Made by a program: the position numbers and the translations under genes. The notes under the pieces were generated by a model. That model was not told where the DNA came from. It saw nothing but the letters and a program-made list of their open reading frames with translations, and did no database searches. Positions 19,332-27,306 of a stretch of DNA of 64,000 bases are shown piece after piece; the stretch's first letter is position 1; each line of letters opens with the position of its first letter. Source of the stretch: Thermoanaerobaculia bacterium (GTDB lineage: Bacteria; Acidobacteriota; Thermoanaerobaculia; Gp7-AA8); assembly GCA_017883205.1 (NCBI GenBank), contig JADGNZ010000019.1:44918-108917 (forward strand), in the 5' to 3' direction.

Positions 19332-19751
19332 ATGCAACATTCTTCTCATGCCGTGCTCGAGTCGAATATCAACGTCACGCCACTCGTCGACGTCTGCCTG
19401 GTTCTGCTGATCATCTTCATGGTGGTCGTTCCTGTGATGGTGAATGGCGTTCCAGTGAAGCTGCCGGTGGCCAAAGGGGAGGCGGTGCCGGAGGCCCAGC
19501 GGCAACTGGCCATCACCGTCAAAGACGACGGCACGGTCTACCTCGGCGCCATCGTCGTCCGCGCCGATCAGGTAGCCTCCGAGCTGGAGCGGATGCATGG
19601 TGAAGGTCCTGAGCGCTCCGTGGCCGTCCGCGGCGATCAGCGCGTGGCATATGGCGAAGTTCTGAAAGTTCTCGACGCTTGCCGCTGGGCTGGTTACAAC
19701 GATGTGCGTTTGATGTCGCAGTATCCGAGTGCCGGCGCGAGTGGACGCTGA
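19332..19751 (+). CDS. ExbD/TolR-type biopolymer transport protein (orphan)
   Basis: A 139-residue protein with one N-terminal transmembrane helix carrying the essential aspartate (NVTPLVDVCLVLLIIFMVV, D20) and a periplasmic domain (LAITVKDDGTVYLGA, VLKVLDACRWAGYNDVRLM). ExbD forms the proton channel with ExbB and energises TonB or Tol-type machines. No ExbB, TolQ or TonB gene is present in the window, so its partner lies elsewhere. GGAGG precedes the ATG, inside a hairpin. Confidence 0.9.
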   Translation: MQHSSHAVLESNINVTPLVDVCLVLLIIFMVVVPVMVNGVPVKLPVAKGEAVPEAQRQLAITVKDDGTVYLGAIVVRADQVASELERMHGEGPERSVAVRGDQRVAYGEVLKVLDACRWAGYNDVRLMSQYPSAGASGR

Positions 19752-19777
19752 GCGTTCTAAGGCTGGAACGGCCTTCT

Positions 19778-19840
19778 ACCACAGAGACACAGAGGTCGCA
19801 GAGAACACCTTCAACTCTGTGCCCTCGGTGTCTCCGTGGT
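19778..19840. repeat. Inverted repeat, ACAGAGACACAGAG family, second copy
   Basis: The left arm starts ACCACAGAGACACAGAGGTC (19778-19797) and the right arm ends GGTGTCTCCGTGGT (19840). They are imperfect inverted complements and lie between the convergent exbD and tricorn-like genes. It is related to the copy at 5487-5551. Confidence 0.7.
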
Positions 19841-19865
19841 GCGTTCTTGTTCGATCGAGCAGTCC

Positions 19866-22800
19866 TTACTTCTTCGCGCTTGGGGCTCGCAGCGGGAACG
19901 GCGGGCGGACGTCTTTTTGCGGGGGATTGGCGGCGAGTTGTTTCATCGCCACGTCGATCGCCTTTTCGAGTTGCGGGTCGCGGCCGGCGATGACATCCGC
20001 CGGTGTTTGCTCGACGTCGATGTCGGGCGGCACGCCTTCGTTCTCGACGACGAAGCCTTCGGGGGTCCAGATGCCGAGGTTGGGGGCGGTGATGTTGCCG
20101 CCGTCCATGAGCACGGGAAAGCCCAGGATGCCGACCAGGCCGCCCCAAGTACGGCGTCCGACGAGCGTGCCGAGCTGCAGCTTGTGAAACATCCACGGCA
20201 GAAGATCGCCGCCGGAGCCTGCGGTCTCGTCGATGATCATCACCTTCGGGCCTTGAATCGAAGCCAGCGGCGTCTTCAGGTCGGCGCCGTAGCGCATCGC
20301 CCAATGACTGATCATCGGACGTCGCAGGATGTCGATGTAGTAGTCGGCAACGCTGCCGCCGCCGTTGTGGCGCTCATCGACGATGATGGCGTCGCGGTCG
20401 GCCTGCGGGAAGAAATAGCGCTTGAAGTACGTGTAGCCGGCGCCGGCGGTGTTCGGAACGTAGACATAGGCGATGCGTCCGTTGCTCGCCTCGGTGACCT
20501 TGCGCAGATTGCCTTCGACCCAGTCGCGATTGCGCAACGGCGCTTCGTCATCGACCGGAACGACGCTGACGACGCGCGAGCCGCTGCCGTCCGCGTTCGG
20601 GCCGACGGTCAGTGAAACAATCCGGCCAGCCGTCTGCTCGAAGCGGCTGTAGAGATCCTCGGGTGGCTTGAGGTCCTTCCCGTCGACCGCTAGCAGGTAC
20701 TCCCCTGCTTTGACATCGATACCCGGCTCGGTCAGCGGAGAGCGTAGCTCGGGGTTCCAATTGAGACCGCCGTAGACTTTGGCAAAGCGGTAGCGGCCGT
20801 TCTCGATTTTGTAGTCGGCGCCGAGGAGGCCGCCGGGGATCGACTCGACCTCGGCAAGCGAATCGCCGCCGCTCAGCCGGTGGTGGCCGACGGAGAGCTC
20901 CGAATGCATCCAGGTCATCAGGCGATTGAGGTCCTGACGCACGGCCAGATCGGGCAGGAAGACCGCGTACTTGGCGCGCATGGCGTTCCAATCGGCGCCG
21001 TGCATGTTCGGGTCGTAGAAGTAGTCGCGGTTGATCCGCCACGCTTCGTCGAAGATCTGCCGCCATTCGGCACGCGGATCGATCTTCACCTGAAGCTTGT
21101 CGGTTGCCAGCTTGAACTTCGCTGTGTCCAGCTTCTCGCCGACGTCAACGAGCGACCAGCCGTCCTTGTTGATCAGCATCCGCTTGCCGTCTGCGGAGAG
21201 TTGGTACCCGTCGACCTTTTCGAGAAGCGTCTCTTCCTTTCGTTTCTCCAGATCGAAGCGCGACAGGCTTGTCTCCTCTGCCCCGAAACGATTCGACCCG
21301 CCTGACTTGAGATAGAAGACCTGGCCGCTCTTGCCGACCTGCAGGGAGTCGTACCCGGCCGGCTTCGGCGGCAGTGCGACGATGCGCTGCGTGAGGCCGT
21401 CGAAGTCGATAACGACCTTCACAGGCTTTTCGGCTGCTTTCGCTGTCTTGTCAGCGCTGGCCTTCTCGTCGGCGGGCTTGTCGCTCGCTTTCGTCTCAGG
21501 CTTCATAGCCGACTCGTCGGCACTCTTCGCTGCCTCTTCGTCGCTCTCCTTCGCGATCGGCGAGAGGACGCCTTTCGGAAGAACTGCGAGGTAGATCGAT
21601 TGCGTGGCCTTCAGGTCGGCATTCGACTGCGCGAACCAATCCTCGACCGGACCGGCGTCTGTCGAAGCGAGGAAGTAGAGATACTTTCCGTTCGGATCGA
21701 AGACAGGCTGACCGGCATCGGTGTAAGGATCGGTGAGCGGATACGACTTCTTCTCACCGATCGAATAGAGGTAGATCCGGTTCATGTAAGTGTCGGTGTT
21801 GCGTGTGTAGGCAAGCCACTGCGAATCCGGCGACCAGGAGTGATTGAGAACGCGCACCGGACCGTAAAGCACATCGCTCGACACTTTGCCCGCGGCGCCG
21901 GTGGCGATATCGACGACGTAGATGGAGCGGGAGTTGTCCGCGAAGCTGATCTTCTTCGAATCGGGCGACCACTTCGGATCGTCGTAGAAGCCGGCGCCGT
22001 CGATCCTGATCTCGCGCGGCGTTCCCTTCCCCGCCTGATCGCCAATGTAGAGCCGGTACTCGCCGCTGCGGTCGGAGAACCAGGCGATCGATTTGCCGTC
22101 GGGCGACCACGCCGGCGAACGGTCGTTCGCGCCCGGCGTGTTGGTGAGGTTGCGGTCGTCACCCTTTTCGCGGGGCACGGTGAAGATCTCGCCACGAAAT
22201 TCGAACGCCGCACGCGCGCCGGACGGCGAGACGGCCACGTCGCGAATGTACTTCTTCCCTTTCACGAAACGCGGAAGGCTCTCGACGAGATCGGCGGCGA
22301 CGCCGACCTTCAGCCGGCTGGTGCTGGAGGTCTTCGGATCGAGCACGTGAAGGTAGCCGGCTTGTTCGTAGATGATCTTTCCCGCGCCTGCCGATGCATT
22401 GACGATCGGGAAGTCCCTGTGATCCGTCAGCCGCGTCACCTTCTTCGTGGCGGGGTCGTAGCTGTAGATGTTGAACTCACCGTCGCGGTCGGAGCGGAAA
22501 TAGACCTTGCCGTCGACCCACATCGGATCGGTGTCGTTGCACCGGCCGGCCGGCTGCGGGACGTGCTCGGTCGCGTACGTCGTCGTATCGAAGATGACGA
22601 GATTCGAGACCTGGCCACCGCGGTAGTGCTTCCATTCGTTGAAGGCGTCGCCGAGCGGGACGTAAACGATCTTCTTTCCGTCGGATGAAAAAACGGCCTT
22701 CGCCGCGTGCGGAATCGGAAGCCGCGTGGCCATCCCACCGCCGACCGGCACAGTGAAGAGTTGCAGGTAGCGCGTCGTGTAGACCTCGCGCGGCGAGGTG

Positions 22801-23174
22801 AAGACGACGTTGGCGCCGTCCGGCGTGAAGCCAAGCGCGACATCATTCTTCGGATGCCATGTCAGCCGCTTCGGCACTCCACCCTCGGACGCCACGATGT
22901 AGACGTCCGTGTTTCCTTCGTAGCGTCCGGTGAAGGAGATCCACTTCCCATCAGGCGAAAAGCGCGGACCCGACTCGATGCCCGGATGCGACGTCAGCCG
23001 CCGCACGCCCGAGCCGTCAAGATTCGCGACCCAGAGATCGTTCGCGTAGCCAAACGCGATGCGGTCGCTGCTGATGGCCGGATCGGAGAGGAGGCGCGTG
23101 TCGTGGATGTCGACAGCGAAGAGCGTGGTTCCCGTCAACAGAAGAGCGAGAAACAGGGTAATGCGAGATCGCAT
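19866..23174 (-). CDS. Tricorn-like S41 peptidase with N-terminal beta-propeller
   Basis: A 1102-residue secreted protein. A signal peptide (about 1-20) is followed by TolB/WD-type propeller repeats (RFSPDGKWISFTGRYEG, LGFTPDGANVVFTSPRE, WSPDGKSIAWFSDRSGEYRL), a charged Lys/Ala/Glu-rich insertion (about 545-590), a PDZ-like segment, and a C-terminal S41 protease core. The likely nucleophile is the serine of ETAGSGGD (about S987); an upstream histidine is in SELSVGHHRLSGGD. Tricorn proteases degrade oligopeptides. The signal peptide implies periplasmic peptide turnover. Length is close to the archaeal enzyme. Confidence 0.92.
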   Translation of the reverse strand: MRSRITLFLALLLTGTTLFAVDIHDTRLLSDPAISSDRIAFGYANDLWVANLDGSGVRRLTSHPGIESGPRFSPDGKWISFTGRYEGNTDVYIVASEGGVPKRLTWHPKNDVALGFTPDGANVVFTSPREVYTTRYLQLFTVPVGGGMATRLPIPHAAKAVFSSDGKKIVYVPLGDAFNEWKHYRGGQVSNLVIFDTTTYATEHVPQPAGRCNDTDPMWVDGKVYFRSDRDGEFNIYSYDPATKKVTRLTDHRDFPIVNASAGAGKIIYEQAGYLHVLDPKTSSTSRLKVGVAADLVESLPRFVKGKKYIRDVAVSPSGARAAFEFRGEIFTVPREKGDDRNLTNTPGANDRSPAWSPDGKSIAWFSDRSGEYRLYIGDQAGKGTPREIRIDGAGFYDDPKWSPDSKKISFADNSRSIYVVDIATGAAGKVSSDVLYGPVRVLNHSWSPDSQWLAYTRNTDTYMNRIYLYSIGEKKSYPLTDPYTDAGQPVFDPNGKYLYFLASTDAGPVEDWFAQSNADLKATQSIYLAVLPKGVLSPIAKESDEEAAKSADESAMKPETKASDKPADEKASADKTAKAAEKPVKVVIDFDGLTQRIVALPPKPAGYDSLQVGKSGQVFYLKSGGSNRFGAEETSLSRFDLEKRKEETLLEKVDGYQLSADGKRMLINKDGWSLVDVGEKLDTAKFKLATDKLQVKIDPRAEWRQIFDEAWRINRDYFYDPNMHGADWNAMRAKYAVFLPDLAVRQDLNRLMTWMHSELSVGHHRLSGGDSLAEVESIPGGLLGADYKIENGRYRFAKVYGGLNWNPELRSPLTEPGIDVKAGEYLLAVDGKDLKPPEDLYSRFEQTAGRIVSLTVGPNADGSGSRVVSVVPVDDEAPLRNRDWVEGNLRKVTEASNGRIAYVYVPNTAGAGYTYFKRYFFPQADRDAIIVDERHNGGGSVADYYIDILRRPMISHWAMRYGADLKTPLASIQGPKVMIIDETAGSGGDLLPWMFHKLQLGTLVGRRTWGGLVGILGFPVLMDGGNITAPNLGIWTPEGFVVENEGVPPDIDVEQTPADVIAGRDPQLEKAIDVAMKQLAANPPQKDVRPPFPLRAPSAKK

Positions 23175-23233
23175 GAAGGCTCCTTTTTCGAACGGTCGGA
23201 CGATTCGCGGACTGTAGCGTATTCTGGCGCGTG

Positions 23234-23929
23234 ATGACGAAGCTGCTTGGCCTCATCGGCGGGATCAGTCCGGAGTCGACGATCGACTATTACCGCCTCA
23301 TCCTCGATGCATATCGAAGGGTCATGAACGATGGCAGCGCACCACGCATCCTCATCAACAGTCTGAACATGCAGGAAGCGCTCGCGTACCTCAACGCGTC
23401 CGACCTCGACGGACTGACGGAGTTTCTCCTGATCGAGATCGGACGGCTGCATCGCGCTGGCGCGGACCTCGGGCTGATCACCGCGAATACGCCGCACCTG
23501 GTTTTCGATGCCGTCGCCGCGCGCTCGCCGATCCCGCTGATCAGCATCGTCGAGGCCACCCGCGACTACGCGCAGGAGTGCGGCTTTCGCAAGCTGGGTT
23601 TGTTCGGAACGCGCTTCACGATGCAGGCTCGCTTCTTCTTCGACGTGTTCGAGCGTGCAGGAATGACGCTGGTCGTCCCGGATCTTGCCGATCAAGACTT
23701 TATCCATGACAAGTACATGAACGAGCTGACCGCTGGGATCTTCAACGATGCGACGCGGAATCGGATGCTGGCCATCGCGCACGATCTCATCAAAACCCAC
23801 GCGATCCAGGCGCTCATCCTCGGCGGGACGGAACTGCCGCTGCTCCTGCGCGACGCCGACATCGGCGTGCCGTGGCTCGACACGACGAGAATTCATGTTG
23901 CGCGGGCGGTGGAGGAATTGCTTTGGTAA
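23234..23929 (+). CDS. Aspartate/glutamate racemase-family protein lacking both catalytic cysteines
   Basis: A 231-residue protein with the racemase fold: GLIGGISPESTIDYYR at the N-terminus, then ITANTPHLVFD and LILGGTELPLLL. In active aspartate racemases the first motif has a Cys before NT-x-H and the second reads GCTE. Here those positions are Ala and Gly, which the codons GCG and GGG confirm. It therefore cannot work by the two-cysteine mechanism and may be a diverged isomerase, lyase or binding protein. A GTG at 23231 directly before the ATG is an alternative start. Confidence 0.8.
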   Translation: MTKLLGLIGGISPESTIDYYRLILDAYRRVMNDGSAPRILINSLNMQEALAYLNASDLDGLTEFLLIEIGRLHRAGADLGLITANTPHLVFDAVAARSPIPLISIVEATRDYAQECGFRKLGLFGTRFTMQARFFFDVFERAGMTLVVPDLADQDFIHDKYMNELTAGIFNDATRNRMLAIAHDLIKTHAIQALILGGTELPLLLRDADIGVPWLDTTRIHVARAVEELLW

Positions 23930-23937
23930 TGTACACA

Positions 23938-23992
23938 CCACCGGGCGTGACGCCCGGTGGCCGCGGGCGAGACGCCTGGCGAGACGCCCGCA
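23938..23992. repeat. Hairpins of GGCGTGACGCC / GCGAGACGCC type
   Basis: CCACCGGGCG-TGA-CGCCCGGTGG (23938-23960) is a perfect 10-bp stem directly after the racemase-family gene. It is followed by a weaker GCGGGCGAGACGCC-type hairpin to 23992. Related words occur at 35490-35617. The first stem could act in transcription termination, although no T tract follows. Confidence 0.6.
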
Positions 23993-23999
23993 CTCCTCT

Positions 24000-24692
24000 A
24001 TGGCTGACGATCGATTTAGCGCGGTTCTCGTCGAGGGGCACAAAGGCTGCGCGTTCGAAGTTCCGTTCGATCCTGCAGAGCGCTGGGGCGCCGCACCTGT
24101 TCGGTTGCGCGCTGGGAGGCTCGGGCATCGCGTCGCTGGCAAAGTGAATGGCGTCGCCTTCGAGAGCGCAGTCGTGGCGCGGTCGAAGAAATTCTGGCTG
24201 CTCATCGATGACGACGTTCGCCAACGAGCGAATCTCGAGATCGGGAGCCCGGCGAAGATCGCGATACGCCTGATCGATCACGCGATCAAGGCCGCTACCA
24301 AGCCCGTGATCAAGCCCGCAGGTGATGGCGAGGCGGCGCTCGAGCTCGTGCGAAGTATCTGCCTTTCGCTTCCGGATACGGCAGAGAAGCTGGCGTGGGG
24401 CGCGCCGACGTTTCGCGTTCATGGCAGGCAGTTCGCGATGTTTCTGAACAACCATCACGGCGACGGGAAAGTCGCGCTCTGGTGTGCGGCGCCTCCCGGC
24501 GTGCAGCAGGATCTCGTCGCCGCCGATCCGAAACACTTCTACGTTCCGCCGTACGTCGGCGTGGGTGGGTGGGTCGGGATGCGGCTCGATACCAAACTGC
24601 GCAAGGGTGCGATCGCGGCGATCATCGAACAGGCGTATCGGATGATTGCGGAGAAGAAGAAGGCGTCGAAGGGGAAGGGATCGCGGTTGTGA
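24000..24692 (+). CDS. DUF1905 + MmcQ/YjbR-like two-domain protein
   Basis: A 230-residue protein starting MADDRFSAVLVEG. Residues about 3-92 fit DUF1905 (HRVAGKVNGVAFESAVVARS, FWLLIDDDVRQRANLEIGS). Residues about 110-210 fit the MmcQ/YjbR CyaY-like fold (LSLPDTAEKLAWGAPTFRVHG, VALWCAAPPGVQQDLV, YVPPYVGVGGWVGMRLD). A lysine-rich tail ends the protein. Both families are of unknown biochemical role; the fusion suggests a small DNA- or ligand-binding protein. Confidence 0.8.
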   Translation: MADDRFSAVLVEGHKGCAFEVPFDPAERWGAAPVRLRAGRLGHRVAGKVNGVAFESAVVARSKKFWLLIDDDVRQRANLEIGSPAKIAIRLIDHAIKAATKPVIKPAGDGEAALELVRSICLSLPDTAEKLAWGAPTFRVHGRQFAMFLNNHHGDGKVALWCAAPPGVQQDLVAADPKHFYVPPYVGVGGWVGMRLDTKLRKGAIAAIIEQAYRMIAEKKKASKGKGSRL

Positions 24693-24715
24693 GGTGGATT
24701 GGCGTGATTTGAAAT

Positions 24716-24756
24716 CGCCGCCGGGCCGGCGGCGGTACAGCCGTCGAGCCGACGGC
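24716..24756. repeat. Paired hairpins between convergent genes
   Basis: CGCCGCC-GGGCC-GGCGGCG (24716-24734) and a second palindrome GCCGTCGAGCCGACGGC (24740-24756) fill the gap between two convergent genes. They may serve as transcript-end structures for both. Confidence 0.5.
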
Positions 24757-24774
24757 GCTACTGAAACCGCGGCA

Positions 24775-25173
24775 CTACGACGCATTGCTGTTGTCTGTGC
24801 CGCGGATGGCTTCGTCGGCGTATTGGGTGAGCTGGTCGAGGTCGAAGGGCTTGGAGATGACTTTCGCGACGTGCTCGCGCGGGAGGCGGCGGAGGATGTC
24901 GGGGACGGCGGCGGTCATGACCAGAATGGCGGGACGCGGGCCTTCGCGTTTGGCGAGATGGTTGATGACGCCGACGCCATCGACGCGCGGCATCATCAGA
25001 TCGAGCACGAGAAGGTCGAAGGGACCGTGGTCTAGCTTCAGGATGGCGTCCGCGCCGTCCGAGGCGCAGGCAACGTCGTAGCCGCGACGGACGAAGATGC
25101 GGGCGATGAGCGTTCGGATGGCTGGATCGTCGTCGGCGACGAGAACGCGCAGTGCGCCTGCGCCCGTCGTCAC
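24775..25173 (-). CDS. Single-domain response regulator
   Basis: A 132-residue receiver domain from a GTG start at 25173, preceded by GAGG at a good distance. The acidic pocket is ADDDPAIRTL, the phospho-acceptor Asp is in LLVLDLMMPRVDG, followed by VMTAAV and the conserved Lys in ISKPF. There is no output domain, so it probably acts through protein contacts. The open frame extends to 25359, but the extra residues lack homology. No histidine kinase is adjacent. Confidence 0.85.
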   Translation of the reverse strand: MTTGAGALRVLVADDDPAIRTLIARIFVRRGYDVACASDGADAILKLDHGPFDLLVLDLMMPRVDGVGVINHLAKREGPRPAILVMTAAVPDILRRLPREHVAKVISKPFDLDQLTQYADEAIRGTDNSNAS

Positions 25174-25377
25174 GAAGTACACCTCGGCAAACGCACGAGC
25201 GCCTGGTCCGGCAAGGCGTCGCGACGAACGGAGCACATTGATGCTCGCGAATGAGTCGCGTGCTGGCACGGACAACCCGAGCGCTCCCCTGCCTCCACGG
25301 TTTGTTGCCTCCACGCGCCGGCCTGAAACTGAGCCGGCGAAGTAGCCGCGAGGGTGCAAGGCACACGCCGAGGCGCG

Positions 25378-25405
25378 AAAAAACGCCGGCCCTCTCAGGC
25401 CGGCG
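25378..25405 (-). terminator. Intrinsic terminator after the selenoprotein gene
   Basis: Minus-strand hairpin CGCCGGCC (25398-25405 and 25384-25391 as arms, 6-nt loop) followed by six T residues. It begins 28 bp after the peroxiredoxin stop codon. Confidence 0.85.
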
Positions 25406-25432
25406 GGTTAGTCGCGGGAAGCTCGTGACGGA

Positions 25433-25870
25433 TCACAACCTCGCCAACTGCTCCTTCGGGTAGTTTCGCGCGTCCACCTTCGGATGCGCTTCGGCGATGC
25501 GGCCCTTCTCGTCGATCACGTACGCGATGCGTTTTGCGTATTCGTCCTTCGGTGAATCGGCGGCGCCATATGCGATCCCAATACTGCGGTCGGTGTCACA
25601 GAGGAGCGGAAAAGGGAAGTCGAATTTCTCCGCGAAGTGGGCGTTGTCGGCGGCGTTGTCGAAACTCGCGCCGAGGATGGTGGTGTTTTTCTTCTCGTAC
25701 TCGTCGATGAGGTCCCGGAACCCGGAACCCTCTGCCGTTCAGCCAGGTGTGTCGGCCTTCGGATAGAACCAGAGCACGACCTTGCGGCCGCCCAGATCGT
25801 GAAGCGAAACGGTGTTCCCGTGATGATCCGAGACCGTGAAGTCCGGGGCTTCGTCGCCAACCTTCAGCAT
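25433..25870 (-). CDS. Selenocysteine-containing peroxiredoxin (Bcp/PrxQ type), in-frame TGA at codon 44
   Basis: A 145-residue thiol/selenol peroxidase that reduces hydroperoxides. The start MLKVGDEAPDFTVSDHHGN follows AGGAGG by 6 nt. Codon 44 is TGA (25741-25739), exactly where the peroxidatic cysteine of PKADTPG-C-T belongs. The frame continues with TAEGSGFRDLIDEY, ILGASFDNAADNAHFAEKF and FPFPLLCDTDRSIGIAYGA to a true stop after KEQLARL. A SECIS-like hairpin follows the TGA. The second cysteine of the PrxQ motif (five residues on) is Ser, so resolution must involve another thiol. Conventional gene finding would break this gene in two. No sel genes lie in the window. Confidence 0.88.
25709..25732 (-). 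promoter_or_regulatory. SECIS-like hairpin 3' of the in-frame TGA
   Basis: Starting 6 nt after the TGA, minus strand: GAGG pairs with CCTC, one G bulges, then TTCCGG pairs with CCGGGA (one G-T wobble) around a GTT loop. The loop begins 18 nt after the TGA. A bulged base below a short apical stem with a GU in the loop is the bacterial SECIS layout bound by SelB. Here the bulged base is G, where E. coli fdhF has U. Confidence 0.6.
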
Positions 25871-26015
25871 TCGTCCTCCTCGCAATGATTTGAGCGCATA
25901 GCGCAACTTGCCTGCAATCGACACGCCGTCATTGTAGTGGGGACGGCTTGAGAAAGCGCTGCGCCGGTGGGCCACTGCAAAGAGTTAGTCGGCCCGTTGG
26001 CCATAGCGAGCCAAA

Positions 26016-27281
26016 ATGGTGTGCGAAAATCTACATATGGAACGACAGCGCGAGCGACGACAGCTACTTATTTGTGGTAGCCGCAGGCATCAATCGAGAG
26101 ATGACTTCAGCAGATTCACGCGCGAACTTGGTCGCCAGCTGATTCGCGATACAACGTGGCGAATCCTCACTGGCGGCTATGGAACAGTAGGCGAACGACT
26201 CTCGACGGTCGATGAACTGGTCGTGAAGGGCGCCGACGAGGTCATAACAAAAACGAGTACGCGTCCCTCTGAACGAGTTCTGACGGTGCTGCCCGAGGAT
26301 AGCGGAGGCAACAGATACTTCCGGTATGGCCGAACGATCGTAGTTTCTGGCGCCACTCCCCGCGACCGACGCGCAGATTTGGTGCGGCGCGCCGACGTAG
26401 TGCTGGCGATCGGCGGCGGAAGCGGCTCAGCTGACATCATTGATCAAGCCTACGCGGCCGACAAACCGCTTCTACCATTGGCGTTCACCGGCGGCGCTGC
26501 GGGAGAGGTTTGGGAACGATACCGGGCACTGCTGATTAGGCGCTATTCGCTGACGACCGCAGAGATTGCGGTTATTGAAAAGGGCGGTGCGAATCGTTCC
26601 ACCCTAGTGCGGCGCGTCATTGAAATCTTGGAGCGCATGAACGTAGCTAAAGTTCCGCGCACGGTCCTCGCGCAACCGACCCGCCGAGTGAAGGTGAAGA
26701 AGATCAGCAAGAAAGTGCGCACCTCACACGGTGGCACCGATGGCAAGTTGCGACTCTTGATCGCATCGCCTGGTGACGTGAAGAAAGAGAGGGCTATCGT
26801 ACGCAAGGTAGTCGGAGAGGTTAATCGTGGCGTAGCCGTCGATCGCCGTATCGAGTTCCAGGTCATCGCATGGGAAACCGATACCTACCCTGGCTTTCAT
26901 CCATTGGGCACGCAGGCTTTGATCGACGATCTCCTTCGAATAGAAGAGTGTGATGTGGTTGTCGGCATCTTCTGGAAGCGGTTCGGCACACCCGCGCTCA
27001 AAGCCAAATCAGGCACAGAGCACGAAATTCGCACCGCCGTCGCCGCATGGAAGACTCGCAAGACGCCACACGTGATGCTGTATTTCAGCACCAAACCTTA
27101 CGCGCCAAAGGACGCCAGTGAAACTAAGCAGTGGACGGACGTGCTTGAGTTCCGGGCTGAGTTTCAAGCTAAGGGGCTCTTAGGAACGTACTCTACTCAA
27201 AAGCAGTTTGAAGATAGCTTCCGCGATCACCTGACCCTTCACGTTCGGACTAAGTATCCGATTAGGAGTGGCTCCAAATAG
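26016..27281 (+). CDS. SLOG-DUF4062 two-domain protein (putative conflict/nucleotide-signalling effector)
   Basis: A 421-residue protein. The N-terminal domain (about 15-180) is a SLOG Rossmannoid: QLLICGSRRHQS, WRILTGGYGTVGERLSTVDE, ADVVLAIGGGSGSADIIDQA and KPLLPLAFTGGAAGEVW. A basic linker (about 215-240) leads to a DUF4062 domain (about 245-400): LRLLIASPGDVKKERAIV, CDVVVGIFWKRFGTP and GTEHEIRTA. Both domain families are linked to nucleotide-based immunity and STAND-type systems. Codon use is visibly more AT-rich than in neighbours, suggesting transfer. It stands alone, without a recognisable partner gene. ATG 26037 is an alternative start. A role in phage defence is inference. Confidence 0.78.
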   Translation: MVCENLHMERQRERRQLLICGSRRHQSRDDFSRFTRELGRQLIRDTTWRILTGGYGTVGERLSTVDELVVKGADEVITKTSTRPSERVLTVLPEDSGGNRYFRYGRTIVVSGATPRDRRADLVRRADVVLAIGGGSGSADIIDQAYAADKPLLPLAFTGGAAGEVWERYRALLIRRYSLTTAEIAVIEKGGANRSTLVRRVIEILERMNVAKVPRTVLAQPTRRVKVKKISKKVRTSHGGTDGKLRLLIASPGDVKKERAIVRKVVGEVNRGVAVDRRIEFQVIAWETDTYPGFHPLGTQALIDDLLRIEECDVVVGIFWKRFGTPALKAKSGTEHEIRTAVAAWKTRKTPHVMLYFSTKPYAPKDASETKQWTDVLEFRAEFQAKGLLGTYSTQKQFEDSFRDHLTLHVRTKYPIRSGSK

Positions 27282-27306
27282 TGTGTTCGGTCCACCCAAC
27301 CCCTTC

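Noticed and set aside
25739..25975. Short peroxiredoxin ORF ending at TGA, as a truncated pseudogene
   Set aside because: Homology continues in the same frame past the TGA to a normal C-terminus, and the TGA sits exactly at the catalytic Cys position, so recoding is more likely than decay.
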